Notes: generated by a model from the letters alone, not told the origin. A stretch of 64,000 nucleotides of DNA from Shewanella electrodiphila (GCF_023283985.1 NZ_JAKIKU010000001.1:248001-312000), one strand, 5' to 3'. Counted from the first letter of the stretch, positions 17,303 to 26,493 are shown. A program made the numbers and translations.

Positions 17303-18709
17303 GTGAATATGCAATTAGCATTGTTTGCTAAAAAACATCTAGCGGGTAAAGCGTTAAGCAAGAGTTTGTGTCAAGTCTTAGTGTCGCTTGTAGGGATGAC
17401 AACGTGTGCTGCAGCGATCGCTAAAGCTGATGTCAATGAAGCTAAATTCCCTGATCAGTTTAAGACTTGGGCTGAAACTGAAGAGCAAACTGAACGCGAA
17501 GATATGCTCGCTAGTTATCCTGCCAATATTATTCTATGGGCAGGCTCTTCTTTTGCTAAAGAGTACCATAGCCCTCGTGGACACCAATTTGCAGTAGCCG
17601 ATGTCACGCAAACATTGCGTACTGGTGTACCGCCAAAAGAAGGCGAAATGGGCACATCAGCTAGCTGCTGGACTTGTAAAACCCCTGATGCACCTCGTTT
17701 GATTAAAGAAATGGGTTTTGAAGGTTATTCTGCTTCAAACTTTACTGATTTAGGCACTGAGATAAACAGTGTTGTTTACTGTACTGATTGTCATGTGGAC
17801 GGTAGTGCAGAACTGGCTTTACCACGTCCTCATGCGCAAAACGCAATGCAGAAGACAGGTATTCCGTTTGAGAAGCAAGATGTCTCAATGCAAGGGGCGC
17901 AAGTATGTGGTCAGTGTCATGTGACGTATTACTTCCAACCTGAAAAAAGCAATGTGGTTAACATGCCGTGGATTTTCGGCAGTGATACCGACAATATTTT
18001 GAAATACTACGATACACGTCGTTTTTACGAGTGGATCCACCCGATTTCTAAAACCCCAATACTGAAAGCACGTCATCCAGAATTTGAGCATTGGAGTCGC
18101 AGTAAGCATGCTGAAGCCAATGTCACCTGTATTACTTGTCATATGCCGGTAGAAGAAAATGCCAAAGGCGAAGAGTTTACTAACCATAAAGTAGATAAAG
18201 CCCTACCGCATTTTGATAAAACCTGTATTGGTTGTCATGAAAGCAAAGAAGCTATTACGGCAAAATTAGATGCTGATAAGCATGAAATTGAAACCATGGC
18301 CCGTGAAGTAGAAGGGTTATTAGTGAAAGCACATTATGAAGCCAAAGCGGCTTGGGATGCTGGTGCTAACTGGGAACAAATGAACAGTGCAATTATGGCT
18401 ATTCGTCATGGTCAATGGCATTGGGATTTCGCTATGGCATCACACGGTTTATATGCTCATAACCCTGATGAAGGTCGTATGTTACTGAGCCGTGCAACAT
18501 CGCAAGCTAAAATGGCAAGAGCAGTATTAGCACAAGTGCTTGAAAGCTTGAAAGTCACTAAGGTGGAATACCCTGATATTAGCTCTAAAGAATCAGCCCA
18601 CGCTGCAGTGGGAATTAATGAAGCTAAGTTGAGTGAAGCGAAACAGAAGTTCATTAAAGAAGAAGTTGAGAAAAACTGGAACCCAATTGCGGTGAGAGGT
18701 TACGAGTAA
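17303..18709 (+). CDS. nrfA: ammonia-forming cytochrome c nitrite reductase (pentahaem)
   Basis: About 468 residues with an exported N-terminus ending near CAAAIAKA. Five haem sites are visible: the catalytic CWTCK (CxxCK, about residue 122), then CTDCH, CGQCH, CITCH and CIGCH. HECIHPISKT-like context is seen as EWIHPISKTPILKARHPEFEHW, and IRHGQWHWDFAMASHGLYAHNP gives distal haem ligands. The periplasmic enzyme reduces nitrite to ammonium with six electrons and also NO. GTG at 17303 or ATG at 17309 can be the start; AAGGAAG lies just upstream. No nrfB/C/D or nrfH follows. A strong terminator closes the unit. Confidence 0.92.
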   Translation: MNMQLALFAKKHLAGKALSKSLCQVLVSLVGMTTCAAAIAKADVNEAKFPDQFKTWAETEEQTEREDMLASYPANIILWAGSSFAKEYHSPRGHQFAVADVTQTLRTGVPPKEGEMGTSASCWTCKTPDAPRLIKEMGFEGYSASNFTDLGTEINSVVYCTDCHVDGSAELALPRPHAQNAMQKTGIPFEKQDVSMQGAQVCGQCHVTYYFQPEKSNVVNMPWIFGSDTDNILKYYDTRRFYEWIHPISKTPILKARHPEFEHWSRSKHAEANVTCITCHMPVEENAKGEEFTNHKVDKALPHFDKTCIGCHESKEAITAKLDADKHEIETMAREVEGLLVKAHYEAKAAWDAGANWEQMNSAIMAIRHGQWHWDFAMASHGLYAHNPDEGRMLLSRATSQAKMARAVLAQVLESLKVTKVEYPDISSKESAHAAVGINEAKLSEAKQKFIKEEVEKNWNPIAVRGYE

Positions 18710-18830
18710 CTTTACTTATAAATACACAATAACTTACTCGCTCATATCATTTTGACAGTGTAGCTAGTAGCGAAGTTCATAATAGCTAGCGAAGTATGCA
18801 GTGAAGTAAGCCATTCAGCGAGTGGTTAAG

Positions 18831-18866
18831 TAAGAGCTAAAGTAAAAACTAAAGTAAAAGCTAAAA
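18831..18866. repeat. 12-bp imperfect tandem repeat, three copies
   Basis: TAAGAGCTAAAG, TAAAAACTAAAG and TAAAAGCTAAAA lie head to tail before the nrfA terminator. The preceding stretch 18755-18800 also contains two related copies of TAGCTAG-GCGAAGT. Confidence 0.7.
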
Positions 18867-18871
18867 TAAAT

Positions 18872-18905
18872 AAAAAGGCGCTTAGAGAATTCTAAGCGCC
18901 TTTTT
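18872..18905 (+). terminator. rho-independent terminator of nrfA
   Basis: A perfect 15-bp stem, AAAAAGGCGCTTAGA (18872-18886) and its complement (18891-18905), loop GAAT, ending in a T-run. Confidence 0.9.
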
Positions 18906-18933
18906 TGATCTGCTTAAACAAAACCGACGTATA
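18906..18933 (+). promoter_or_regulatory. candidate ECF-sigma (RpoE-ChrR type) promoter of the lipid cluster
   Basis: TGATCT (18906-18911), 16 bases, CGTATA (18928-18933), starting in the last T of the nrfA terminator. The hexamer and spacer are identical to the element before the photolyase operon (13212). The leader to the first gene would be about 185 bases, which is long. The rest of 18934-19124 shows no gene. Confidence 0.5.
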
Positions 18934-19124
18934 AACAATTAACAAAATTATTTTTTTTATTGTTTAAATTCTGTAAGACAAATCTTTCGACTAAGATTAA
19001 TATCAATAGATAACTACTCGTTTTTGTTGTTAAAAATAGCCTGAAGGATAATTGGCGCATCATGCTTAGCAACAGCATGATTAGCAGCACATGATGTTTA
19101 ATGAGATGGTTCAAGGAGAGTTAA

Positions 19125-19664
19125 ATGCACAGTAGCACTAATAACGTTAGTGAATTACTTCAGCCGACGATGGCGACTTCAGCTGCCGAACTTGCTAGCG
19201 CTAAGCAGGTGAGTAAGGTGACTGAGACAACTGAACCTGAACAGCCGCAGATTATTGATGACTTTGTTAACATGTACCAAAGTCTCAATAAAGACACACT
19301 GCACCTCTTAAAACAGGTATACAGTGACGATATTGTATTTCAAGATCCATTGCATACCGTTAAGGGAATGAGTGCGTTAACCGATTATTTTGCCAATCTA
19401 TATGCCAATGTCGACTCAATTAATTTTGATATTCAACAGATCAGTGTCACGAGCGAACAAGCTTCAGTGTTTTGGAAGATGACCTACAGCCACTGCAAAC
19501 TTAATCGCGGAAATCCAATCCAAGTTGATGGCATGAGTCACCTTATCTTTTCAGACAAAATCACATCTCATCGAGACTATTTCGACCTTGGTCAAATGTT
19601 GTATGAGCAAATTCCTGTATTGGGCAAAGTGATAAGCATGGTTAAAGCTAAGGCATCATCATGA
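19125..19664 (+). CDS. NTF2/SnoaL-like protein
   Basis: 179 residues. After a flexible, Ala/Ser/Glu-rich stretch of about 45 residues comes an NTF2-like cone fold: DFVNMYQSLNKDTLHLLKQVYSDDIVFQDP, GMSALTDYFANLYAN, and a C-terminal SHLIFSDKITSHRDYFDLGQMLYE. Such folds bind small ligands or act as simple isomerases and hydrolases; no catalytic residues are certain. CAAGGAGAG precedes the ATG. It opens an operon and overlaps the next gene by four bases. A gene of this type is typical at this position in RpoE-ChrR-linked clusters. Confidence 0.8.
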   Translation: MHSSTNNVSELLQPTMATSAAELASAKQVSKVTETTEPEQPQIIDDFVNMYQSLNKDTLHLLKQVYSDDIVFQDPLHTVKGMSALTDYFANLYANVDSINFDIQQISVTSEQASVFWKMTYSHCKLNRGNPIQVDGMSHLIFSDKITSHRDYFDLGQMLYEQIPVLGKVISMVKAKASS

Positions 19665-20431
19665 GCGCCTCAATGAAGCAAGCAAATAGTCAACACGCAG
19701 TGCTGATAACTGGTGCAAGCTCAGGCATTGGTTTAGCGCTTGCGATGCAGTATGTCGCTGAAGGCTACCAAGTGTTTGCTTGTGGTCGTAACGCCCAAAG
19801 GCTAAATACCATCAAAGGCGCCACGCCGCTGGTATTTGATATCAATGATAAACACCAAATTGAAAAAGCGGCAGAACAGCTTACGCATCATTTACAGCAA
19901 GATAATCTGACCCTCAAGATGGTCATTTTAAATGCGGGTAGTTGTGAATACATTAATAACCCTGTTCAGTTTGATGGCGCTTTATTCGAGCGTGTCATTC
20001 AAACCAATGTTATTTCAATGGGTTATTGTTTAGAGAATTTTTTACCTTTAATCGCAGTTAATGGCCGAGTCGGCTTGATGAGTTCAAGTGCGACCTATTT
20101 ACCTTTTCCTAAAGCTGAGGCTTACGGCGCATCAAAAGCGGCTGTGAACTACCTTGCAAGTAGCTTACGTTTGGATTTAAAAGTACATGGTATTGGCGTA
20201 AGTGTAATTTGTCCTGGCTTTGTAAAAACGCCACTGACGGATAAAAACGACTTTGCGATGCCAATGCAAATATCAGCCGATAAAGCCGCCACTGCAATTA
20301 TGCATGGCATGCAAACGGGTAAGAGCGAAATTCATTTTCCTAAGCGTTTTACCTATTTACTTAAGTTAATGAGTTGTCTGCCATCAGCAGTGATTAACAA
20401 TATGCTGACGCCAAAAGCAGACAAAGCATAA
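19661..20431 (+). CDS. short-chain dehydrogenase/reductase
   Basis: 256 residues with a classical SDR fold: the dinucleotide-binding TGASSGIG near residue 18, NAG near residue 90, a catalytic Ser in SSSATY, and YGASK as the Tyr-x3-Lys catalytic pair. It should oxidise or reduce a carbonyl or hydroxyl with NAD(P). The start overlaps the NTF2-like stop (ATGA), implying translational coupling. In the cluster it probably acts on a lipid or aldehyde intermediate, by inference from its neighbours. Confidence 0.85.
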   Translation: MSASMKQANSQHAVLITGASSGIGLALAMQYVAEGYQVFACGRNAQRLNTIKGATPLVFDINDKHQIEKAAEQLTHHLQQDNLTLKMVILNAGSCEYINNPVQFDGALFERVIQTNVISMGYCLENFLPLIAVNGRVGLMSSSATYLPFPKAEAYGASKAAVNYLASSLRLDLKVHGIGVSVICPGFVKTPLTDKNDFAMPMQISADKAATAIMHGMQTGKSEIHFPKRFTYLLKLMSCLPSAVINNMLTPKADKA

Positions 20432-20525
20432 AGATGACAACTTGAGAAGGCCTCATAATGGTGATTATTGGTAACCATTATTAGGCGAGTTAATAAAATA
20501 AAAAGAATAAGCCTGAAGGATTAAT

Positions 20526-21791
20526 ATGAAAAAAATTGCCGTAGTTGGATCGGGTATTTCAGGGTTAACCTGTGCACATTTACTAAGTGAGTTGCATGAG
20601 GTTACCGTTTTTGAAGCGAATGATTATATTGGTGGTCACACAGCTACAATTGATGTGGAAGTGGCTGGAAAGCCTTACGCTATCGATAGTGGTTTTATTG
20701 TGTTCAACGACAGAACCTATCCACGATTTCAAAAATTGATGGCGCGATTACAGGTTAAGTCTCTGCCAACGGAGATGAGCTTTAGCGTGCAAAACACTCA
20801 AACAGGGCTTGAATACAATGGCCACACTTTGTGGAGTATGTTTGCCCAGCGACGTAATTTATTAAAGCCTGATTTTTATCGTTTCCTTGCTGAAATCGTT
20901 AAATTTAATAATCAATGTAAAGCCATATATGAAGCAGAAGACTATCAAATAAACAGCTTAGGTGAGTTTTTAGACACTCATGGCTTTTCAGACTTTTTCA
21001 GTGAGCATTATATCCTGCCGATGGGGGCCGCGATTTGGTCAGCCAGCATCAATGATATGCGTGCTTTCTCATTACGTTTCTTTATTCGCTTTTTCCAACA
21101 CCACGGTTTACTTAATATCAGCGACCGTCCGCAATGGTATGTGCTTGAAGGTGGTTCACGTAGTTATATCCCAGCAATGATAGCACCCTTTAAAGAACGA
21201 TTATTTTTGAACTCACCAGTTACATCTATTGAACGTAAAGAAGATGGCGTGAATATCAAAATCAATGATGAAGTGCATTATTTTGATGAAGTCATATTGG
21301 CCTGTCATAGCGACCAAGCTTTAGCGATGTTAACCGATGCCACTGAAGATGAGAAAGAAGTTCTCGGAGCAATGGCTTATCAAAATAATGAGGTGGTATT
21401 GCATACAGATATTAATCTATTGCCGAAAAGAAAAGCTGCTTGGGCAAGTTGGAATTACCGTTTAGAAGGTAAAGACGCTGAAGATATTGCTAATAAGCCT
21501 GCTAGCGTGACTTACAATATGAATATTCTGCAACGCTTACCTAAAGATGCACCGACATTTTGTGTCACTTTAAATCAGACTGATTTAATTGATAGCAGTA
21601 AAATTTTGCGTAAATTTAACTATGCTCACCCTGTGTTTAACGAAGCCAGTATGAATGCACAAAAAGAGCGAACAAAAATTTGCGGTGTGCGCCATACGCA
21701 TTTTGCCGGAGCATACTGGTATAACGGTTTTCATGAAGATGGTGTACGCAGTGGTCTAGATGTTTGTAATAATTTCGGCATCAGCCTATGA
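20526..21791 (+). CDS. FAD-dependent amine-oxidase-like oxidoreductase
   Basis: 421 residues. The N-terminus KKIAVVGSGISGLTCAHLL is a GxGxxG FAD-binding motif and VTVFEANDYIGGHTATI follows. The C-terminal VRHTHFAGAYWYNGFHEDGVRSG closes the FAD site. It belongs to the NAD(P)-binding Rossmann / amine oxidase group constantly found with DUF1365 and CFA-synthase-like genes. Related clusters in Rhodobacter are linked to singlet-oxygen response and furan-containing fatty acids, so a lipid-oxidising role is a reasonable inference. GAAGGA precedes the ATG; the stop overlaps the next start. Confidence 0.85.
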   Translation: MKKIAVVGSGISGLTCAHLLSELHEVTVFEANDYIGGHTATIDVEVAGKPYAIDSGFIVFNDRTYPRFQKLMARLQVKSLPTEMSFSVQNTQTGLEYNGHTLWSMFAQRRNLLKPDFYRFLAEIVKFNNQCKAIYEAEDYQINSLGEFLDTHGFSDFFSEHYILPMGAAIWSASINDMRAFSLRFFIRFFQHHGLLNISDRPQWYVLEGGSRSYIPAMIAPFKERLFLNSPVTSIERKEDGVNIKINDEVHYFDEVILACHSDQALAMLTDATEDEKEVLGAMAYQNNEVVLHTDINLLPKRKAAWASWNYRLEGKDAEDIANKPASVTYNMNILQRLPKDAPTFCVTLNQTDLIDSSKILRKFNYAHPVFNEASMNAQKERTKICGVRHTHFAGAYWYNGFHEDGVRSGLDVCNNFGISL

Positions 21792-22609
21792 GTTCAAGCA
21801 TAGCTGAAGACCGTTTTAATAGTGGCGTGTATCAAGGTGAAGTAAGTCACAGGCGTTTTACTCCTAAAAACCATAGTTTTGCCTATGAAATGGCATTATT
21901 AGCCATCGATTTAGATGAGGTTGATAATTTAGCCAAAGTGAGTCGACTGTTTGGTACAACGAAGTGGTCTTTGCTTAAGTTTAATCCCAATGACTACTTA
22001 AACTCCCTTGCATCGCAATTTAGTGATACAGAGATACCTGACAGTGTCTCTTTAAAGCAAAGCAGTAATACCACACCAGATAAAGCACTAAAGCAACGAG
22101 TGTTGTGGACCATCGAACAATTGGGGGCAACTAAATCGTGTGAGTCAGTGATTTTTGCCGGTCAAGTGCGTCATTTTGGCTTTTACTTCAGTCCAGTTAA
22201 TTTCTATTTTTGCTATCAAGATAAGCAGCCGATTTATATGTTGGCTGAAGTCAGTAACACACCGTGGGATCAACGCCATTGTTACCTAGTGAATCTTGAG
22301 CAAACAGAAACCACAGATAAAGTTTTTCATGTGTCGCCATTTATGGATTTGGACATGCATTATCAATGGCAAGTCGTTGCACCAAGCAAGCGACTTAATG
22401 TGACCATTCAAAATCGAGATGATGCCAATAATAAGTTATTTGATGCCAGCCTTCAGCTGAGAAGGAAGTCATTTAATGCCAGTAATATTCGCAACATGTT
22501 GATAGGGTTTCCTGTGATGACACTGAAAATCATGTGGGGCATTTATTGGCAAGCGATGAAGCTATTTGTAAAAAGAATCCCATTTATTGCTCATCCCCAC
22601 ACTGATTAA
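21788..22609 (+). CDS. DUF1365 protein
   Basis: 273 residues. DUF1365 signatures are GVYQGEVSHRRFTPKNHSFAYEMALLAIDLDE, FGFYFSPVNFYFCY and EVSNTPWDQRHCYLV, ending in a probable membrane-associated segment. Function unknown, but it is nearly always between an FAD oxidoreductase and a CFA-synthase-like methyltransferase, as here. Its start overlaps the FAD gene by four bases. Confidence 0.85.
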   Translation: MSSSIAEDRFNSGVYQGEVSHRRFTPKNHSFAYEMALLAIDLDEVDNLAKVSRLFGTTKWSLLKFNPNDYLNSLASQFSDTEIPDSVSLKQSSNTTPDKALKQRVLWTIEQLGATKSCESVIFAGQVRHFGFYFSPVNFYFCYQDKQPIYMLAEVSNTPWDQRHCYLVNLEQTETTDKVFHVSPFMDLDMHYQWQVVAPSKRLNVTIQNRDDANNKLFDASLQLRRKSFNASNIRNMLIGFPVMTLKIMWGIYWQAMKLFVKRIPFIAHPHTD

Positions 22610-22698
22610 ACTTAAATTAAACCAAAAGACAGTTTGTTACGTACTGAAAGATATCATTATAAAAATTGAAATGCTAAAAGTAAGAATCGGAGAGATAT

Positions 22699-23970
22699 AT
22701 GGACAATACAGCGATTAATGCGAACGTAGAGCAAGCAAGTATTTCAGACAGCTTTGCAAAGAAAATTTTATTACGTGCGTTAAAACTCCTCTCTGGTGGC
22801 TATTTGACCATTGTTAATTCAGGCAAGGACGATACGGCTGAGCAAAGTTTAACATTCGGGGATTTTGAGTCTGACTTACACGCTACCATTCAAGTGACTC
22901 ACCCAAGTTTTTATAAGCAAATTATTTGGGGCGGCTCTATCGGTGCAGGTGAAGCTTACATCCAAGGTCATTGGTCTAGTCCTGACTTAACCAAAGTCGT
23001 TCAGCTATTCGCGCGCAACTTAGCATTACTCGATAATATTGAACGCTACTTTTCATGGTTTAGTGTCGGGATGAACCGATTAACTCACGTCTTTAATCGT
23101 AACTCTACCGCAGGTTCTAAACGAAACATTCTCGCTCATTATGATCTAGGTAACTCAATGTACGAGCAATTTCTTGATAAAGAAATGCTTTATTCGAGTG
23201 CATTATATCCTCACAAAGACGCGAGTTTAGAAGAAGCTCAACTGCATAAACTGCACACAATTTGCGAACGTTTAGATTTAAAAGCTGGGCAAACGTTGCT
23301 TGAAGTCGGCACCGGTTGGGGCGCATTGGCAATCTATGCCGCCAAGCACTTTGATGTAAACGTTACCACGACCACGATTTCAGATGCGCAGTATGATTAT
23401 GCTGTCGACAGAGTGAATAAAGAAGGTCTGCAAGATAAAGTCACTTTACTCAAAAGTGATTATCGATTGCTTGAAGGTGAATATGACCGCGTAGTGTCTA
23501 TCGAAATGATTGAGGCTGTAGGGCATGAGTATTTACCTGGATTCTTTAAGAAATTAGAAACCTTGCTAAAGCCATCAGGAAGAATGTTAATTCAGGCGAT
23601 TACCATTGCCGATCAGCGTTATGACAGTTATCGCAAAGGCGTTGACTTTATTCAGCGCTATATTTTCCCTGGGGGCTGTTTACCATCCGTTAGCGAAATG
23701 AATAAACACGTAGCGAAGCAAACTGACATGGTGGTGTGGTCTGTTGATGATATGGGCAAAGATTATGCGCAAACCCTGTATCACTGGCATGAACGTTTTG
23801 ATAAGGCGCAAGACACCATAAAGCAACTTGGTTACGGTGATGACTTTATCCGTATGTGGAAGTTTTATTTAAGCTATTGCGAAGGTGGCTTTTTAGAACG
23901 TACAACGAGTACGGTACATTTGGTTGCAGTGCGACCACAATACCGCACCACTTTAGCTGGCGGCGTATAA
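22699..23970 (+). CDS. cfa: cyclopropane-fatty-acid-synthase-like SAM methyltransferase
   Basis: 423 residues. The SAM-binding motif I is LLEVGTGWGALAIYAAKHF near residue 202. Typical CFA-synthase phrases are AHYDLGNSMYEQFLD, MLYSSALY, SIEMIEAVGHEYLPGFF and FIQRYIFPGGCLPS. The enzyme transfers a methylene or methyl group from S-adenosylmethionine to unsaturated acyl chains of phospholipids. In this cluster the product may be a methylated or furan-precursor fatty acid instead of a simple cyclopropane. GGAGAG precedes the ATG; the next gene starts three bases after the stop. Confidence 0.88.
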   Translation: MDNTAINANVEQASISDSFAKKILLRALKLLSGGYLTIVNSGKDDTAEQSLTFGDFESDLHATIQVTHPSFYKQIIWGGSIGAGEAYIQGHWSSPDLTKVVQLFARNLALLDNIERYFSWFSVGMNRLTHVFNRNSTAGSKRNILAHYDLGNSMYEQFLDKEMLYSSALYPHKDASLEEAQLHKLHTICERLDLKAGQTLLEVGTGWGALAIYAAKHFDVNVTTTTISDAQYDYAVDRVNKEGLQDKVTLLKSDYRLLEGEYDRVVSIEMIEAVGHEYLPGFFKKLETLLKPSGRMLIQAITIADQRYDSYRKGVDFIQRYIFPGGCLPSVSEMNKHVAKQTDMVVWSVDDMGKDYAQTLYHWHERFDKAQDTIKQLGYGDDFIRMWKFYLSYCEGGFLERTTSTVHLVAVRPQYRTTLAGGV

Positions 23971-23973
23971 ATA

Positions 23974-24498
23974 ATGCCACATTCTGCCCATACCAATATT
24001 ATCAATGCACTGGCATTTCAAGTGATTTGGTGGGCAGGTGTACTCGCAGCTAACCAACTTATTATTATCCCAATTATTTTGATTATTTGGCACTTTGTCG
24101 CCAGTCAGCAAAAGAGTTTTGATTTTAAAGTCTTAATGGTTTGTGCCTCGGTGGGGATCTTGTTGGATACCGTGCTTGTAGGTATAGGGTTGTTTGAGTT
24201 TCAGGTATTTCCATTGTGGTTGGGTTTACTATGGGGTTATTTTGCTCTGTCACTTAATTACAGTTTAGCCTTGTTTAATCATTTTCCTATTTCGATACAA
24301 GCCCTTCTAGGCGGCATTTTTGGCAGCTTAAGTTATATCGGTGGAGCCAATTTAAATGCCGTAGATCTACCCTATGGCACAGTGACTTCTGGTTTAGCAC
24401 TTATGTTGATTTGGTCATTGATGTTCCCTTTATTTCTGTGGCTGTCAAAGGTGATTGGCTTAAAACATGCTCGTACCGATTTTGAAAAATTGGTATGA
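23974..24498 (+). CDS. DUF2878 membrane protein
   Basis: 174 residues with five to six membrane helices, matching DUF2878 (NIINALAFQVIWWAGVL at the N-terminus and YSLALFNHFPISIQALLGGIFG in the middle). Function unknown. It starts three bases after cfa, so translation is probably coupled, and is followed by the chalcone-isomerase-like gene. Confidence 0.8.
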   Translation: MPHSAHTNIINALAFQVIWWAGVLAANQLIIIPIILIIWHFVASQQKSFDFKVLMVCASVGILLDTVLVGIGLFEFQVFPLWLGLLWGYFALSLNYSLALFNHFPISIQALLGGIFGSLSYIGGANLNAVDLPYGTVTSGLALMLIWSLMFPLFLWLSKVIGLKHARTDFEKLV

Positions 24499-24559
24499 AA
24501 TGTTTCATCTTTTTCTTTAATCGTTCAATGAAAAATATTAGCCGAGAGGAGTTAACACA

Positions 24560-25126
24560 ATGAAAGTCTACACCTTATTACTTTGTATTGTATTGACGCC
24601 ATTATCAGTGTCATCAGCTCAGTTTGAGAGTGATTCAATTGAGAAAAAACAAGTCAATGTTAACTTATTGCAGGCGTATGATAATAAGCATACAGATCTG
24701 CAGATGGTTGGTGAAGCAGACATGGACTTACTCTGGTTCTCAATCTATAGCGCGAGGTTAATGTCGGTAGATGGTGACTATCAGCATAGTCAGCTACCGC
24801 TCAAGCTTGAGATTCAATACCATCGTGATATTGAAGCTGAAGATCTTATCGAAGCAACAGTGGATCAGTGGCAACACATTGGCATTGCCAATCAAGATAT
24901 TCCAAGATTACAGCAGCAAATAGAGCAAGCGTGGCCAGACGTTAAAGAGGGCGATAAGTTAAGCTTTATGATGCATAGCGATGACTTAGGCCAATTTTAT
25001 TATAATGACAAACCCTTACCGATAATCGAAGAACCTGGATTTTCAAAAGCGTTTTTAGGTATTTGGCTATCAGAGCAAACCAGCAGACCTGAATTACGTG
25101 AGCAATTGATTGGAGCAAACAAATAA
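24560..25126 (+). CDS. chalcone-isomerase-like periplasmic protein
   Basis: 188 residues. A signal peptide (YTLLLCIVLTPLSVSSA) precedes a chalcone-isomerase-like core: MVGEADMDLLWFSIYSARLMS, QYHRDIEAEDLIEATVDQW and GFSKAFLGIWLSEQTSRPELREQLIG. Bacterial homologues lack plant activity and may bind fatty acids. GAGGAG precedes the ATG. Its stop overlaps the following DUF3833 start by one base. Periplasmic location suggests a lipid-handling role in the envelope, which is inference. Confidence 0.8.
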   Translation: MKVYTLLLCIVLTPLSVSSAQFESDSIEKKQVNVNLLQAYDNKHTDLQMVGEADMDLLWFSIYSARLMSVDGDYQHSQLPLKLEIQYHRDIEAEDLIEATVDQWQHIGIANQDIPRLQQQIEQAWPDVKEGDKLSFMMHSDDLGQFYYNDKPLPIIEEPGFSKAFLGIWLSEQTSRPELREQLIGANK

Positions 25127-25671
25127 TGGGTCTTCTAAGCAAAATAAAATCATACTTTTTAGTGGTAATCGCAGCATCGGTGTTGATGTCTTGTTCTTCT
25201 GCATCTATTGAAGATTATGATAAAACAACTCCTGTATTAAACCTTAAAACATTCTTCGATGGCCAGTTGACCGCATCAGGCATTGTTCAAGATTATTCTG
25301 GCACAGTGACGCGAAAATTTACCGTCACCATGGAAGCCAGTTGGCAAGGTGATGAAGGGGTGATTAATGAATGGTTTATTTACGATGATGGCGAAAAACA
25401 AACCCGCATTTGGAAAATAACCGATTTAGGTAATGGTAAGTATCAAGGCACTGCTAACGATATCTTGGGCATAGCTGAAGGTGAAGCCAGGGGCAGTGCG
25501 CTTCGCTGGGCTTATGATATGAACTTAGTGGTTGATGATTCAGAATATGAAGTTCATTTTGATGATTGGATGTTTTTAGTGGATGAAAATACCATTATTA
25601 ACAAAAGCGACATTATTAAATTCGGTATCACAGTGGCTGAAGTCACTTTAGTCATTCAAAAGGTTAACTAA
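25126..25671 (+). CDS. DUF3833 lipoprotein
   Basis: 181 residues. The N-terminal signal ends in VLMSC, a lipobox, and the mature part has the DUF3833 phrases LKTFFDGQLTASGIVQDYSG and MFLVDENTIINKSDIIKFGI. It is the last gene of the lipid cluster and probably an outer-membrane lipoprotein. Function unknown; its co-occurrence with CFA-like enzymes suggests transport or modification of envelope lipids. Confidence 0.8.
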   Translation: MGLLSKIKSYFLVVIAASVLMSCSSASIEDYDKTTPVLNLKTFFDGQLTASGIVQDYSGTVTRKFTVTMEASWQGDEGVINEWFIYDDGEKQTRIWKITDLGNGKYQGTANDILGIAEGEARGSALRWAYDMNLVVDDSEYEVHFDDWMFLVDENTIINKSDIIKFGITVAEVTLVIQKVN

Positions 25672-25701
25672 TTAGCAGTGTGTACGAGTTTCATCTCCTG
25701 T

Positions 25702-25771
25702 GACTATTATGATTTAACTATTATGAGTTAACTATTATGAGTTAACTACAATAATCTAACTACAATAAATT
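25702..25771. repeat. 14-bp imperfect tandem repeat, five copies
   Basis: Units resembling AACTATTATGAGTT: one variant, two identical copies (25716-25743), then two copies of an AACTACAATAATCT-like variant. It starts about 30 bases after the DUF3833 stop codon. Confidence 0.85.
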
Positions 25772-25815
25772 AACTCTGATTGTTTAACGTTCATCGTGTG
25801 CAACTTCACAATGCA

Positions 25816-25851
25816 AAAATGGCGCTGATATTGAAATATCAGCGCCATTTT
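25816..25851. terminator. bidirectional rho-independent terminator
   Basis: A perfect 16-bp stem, AAAATGGCGCTGATAT (25816-25831) and its complement (25836-25851), loop TGAA, between the convergent DUF3833 and DUF3634 genes. Confidence 0.9.
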
Positions 25852-25873
25852 ATTGTTTGATTGTTCAGCTTAA

Positions 25874-26218
25874 TTAACCTTTGAGCTTTGAATTATCAGG
25901 TTGCTTCTTATCGTAGTATTCAAATGGAAACACATTCCTAATTCGTTGTGAAATCTTGTCATCGATATTGGCCGAAATGTGCAGTCTGACACCATTAAGT
26001 TTTTCGGCTCTGACAGTACATGTGAGCTTTTCATGTTTAGCGATAGATTTACATTCACGTGAGAAACGCTCAGGAATTTTTCCTGAATGCTTATTGAGTT
26101 TTCCGTCTTTAAAGTGCATTTCGAAAACTTTTAAACCTCGAGCTCCAGAAAAGATAAGCTTGTAGGCAATGACGAAAAATACCAGCACAAACAATACTTT
26201 TAATCCCGTTTCGAGCAT
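25874..26218 (-). CDS. DUF3634 family small membrane protein
   Basis: 114 residues: one N-terminal membrane helix (VLFVLVFFVIAYKLIF) followed by a cytosolic basic domain, FEMHFKDGKLNKHSGKIPERFSRECKSIAK and RLHISANIDDKISQRIRNVFPF. This matches DUF3634, common in Shewanella and Vibrio and of unknown function. Single gene, divergent from gabD. Confidence 0.8.
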   Translation of the reverse strand: MLETGLKVLFVLVFFVIAYKLIFSGARGLKVFEMHFKDGKLNKHSGKIPERFSRECKSIAKHEKLTCTVRAEKLNGVRLHISANIDDKISQRIRNVFPFEYYDKKQPDNSKLKG

Positions 26219-26493
26219 GGTTAATTCCTTATGTATGACAACTTCTTTACTATTTAAGATACTCTGCTACCCGAGGATTGCAATTTTTTTTGCAGCTTTA
26301 TAACCAAGCTCACATTTGTGGTTAACCAATAAAAAAGTCAATTATTTTAAATGATTAACTTATAGTAAGTTATTCTCGTTATCTGAGGGTAAATTCGCTA
26401 ACATCAATATCAATGTGTGCGTCTTTATGCCAAAGCACCACCTAATTTACGCCAATCTCTTTGCCATTTTTTGCTAATTGTTATGAGGCCATC

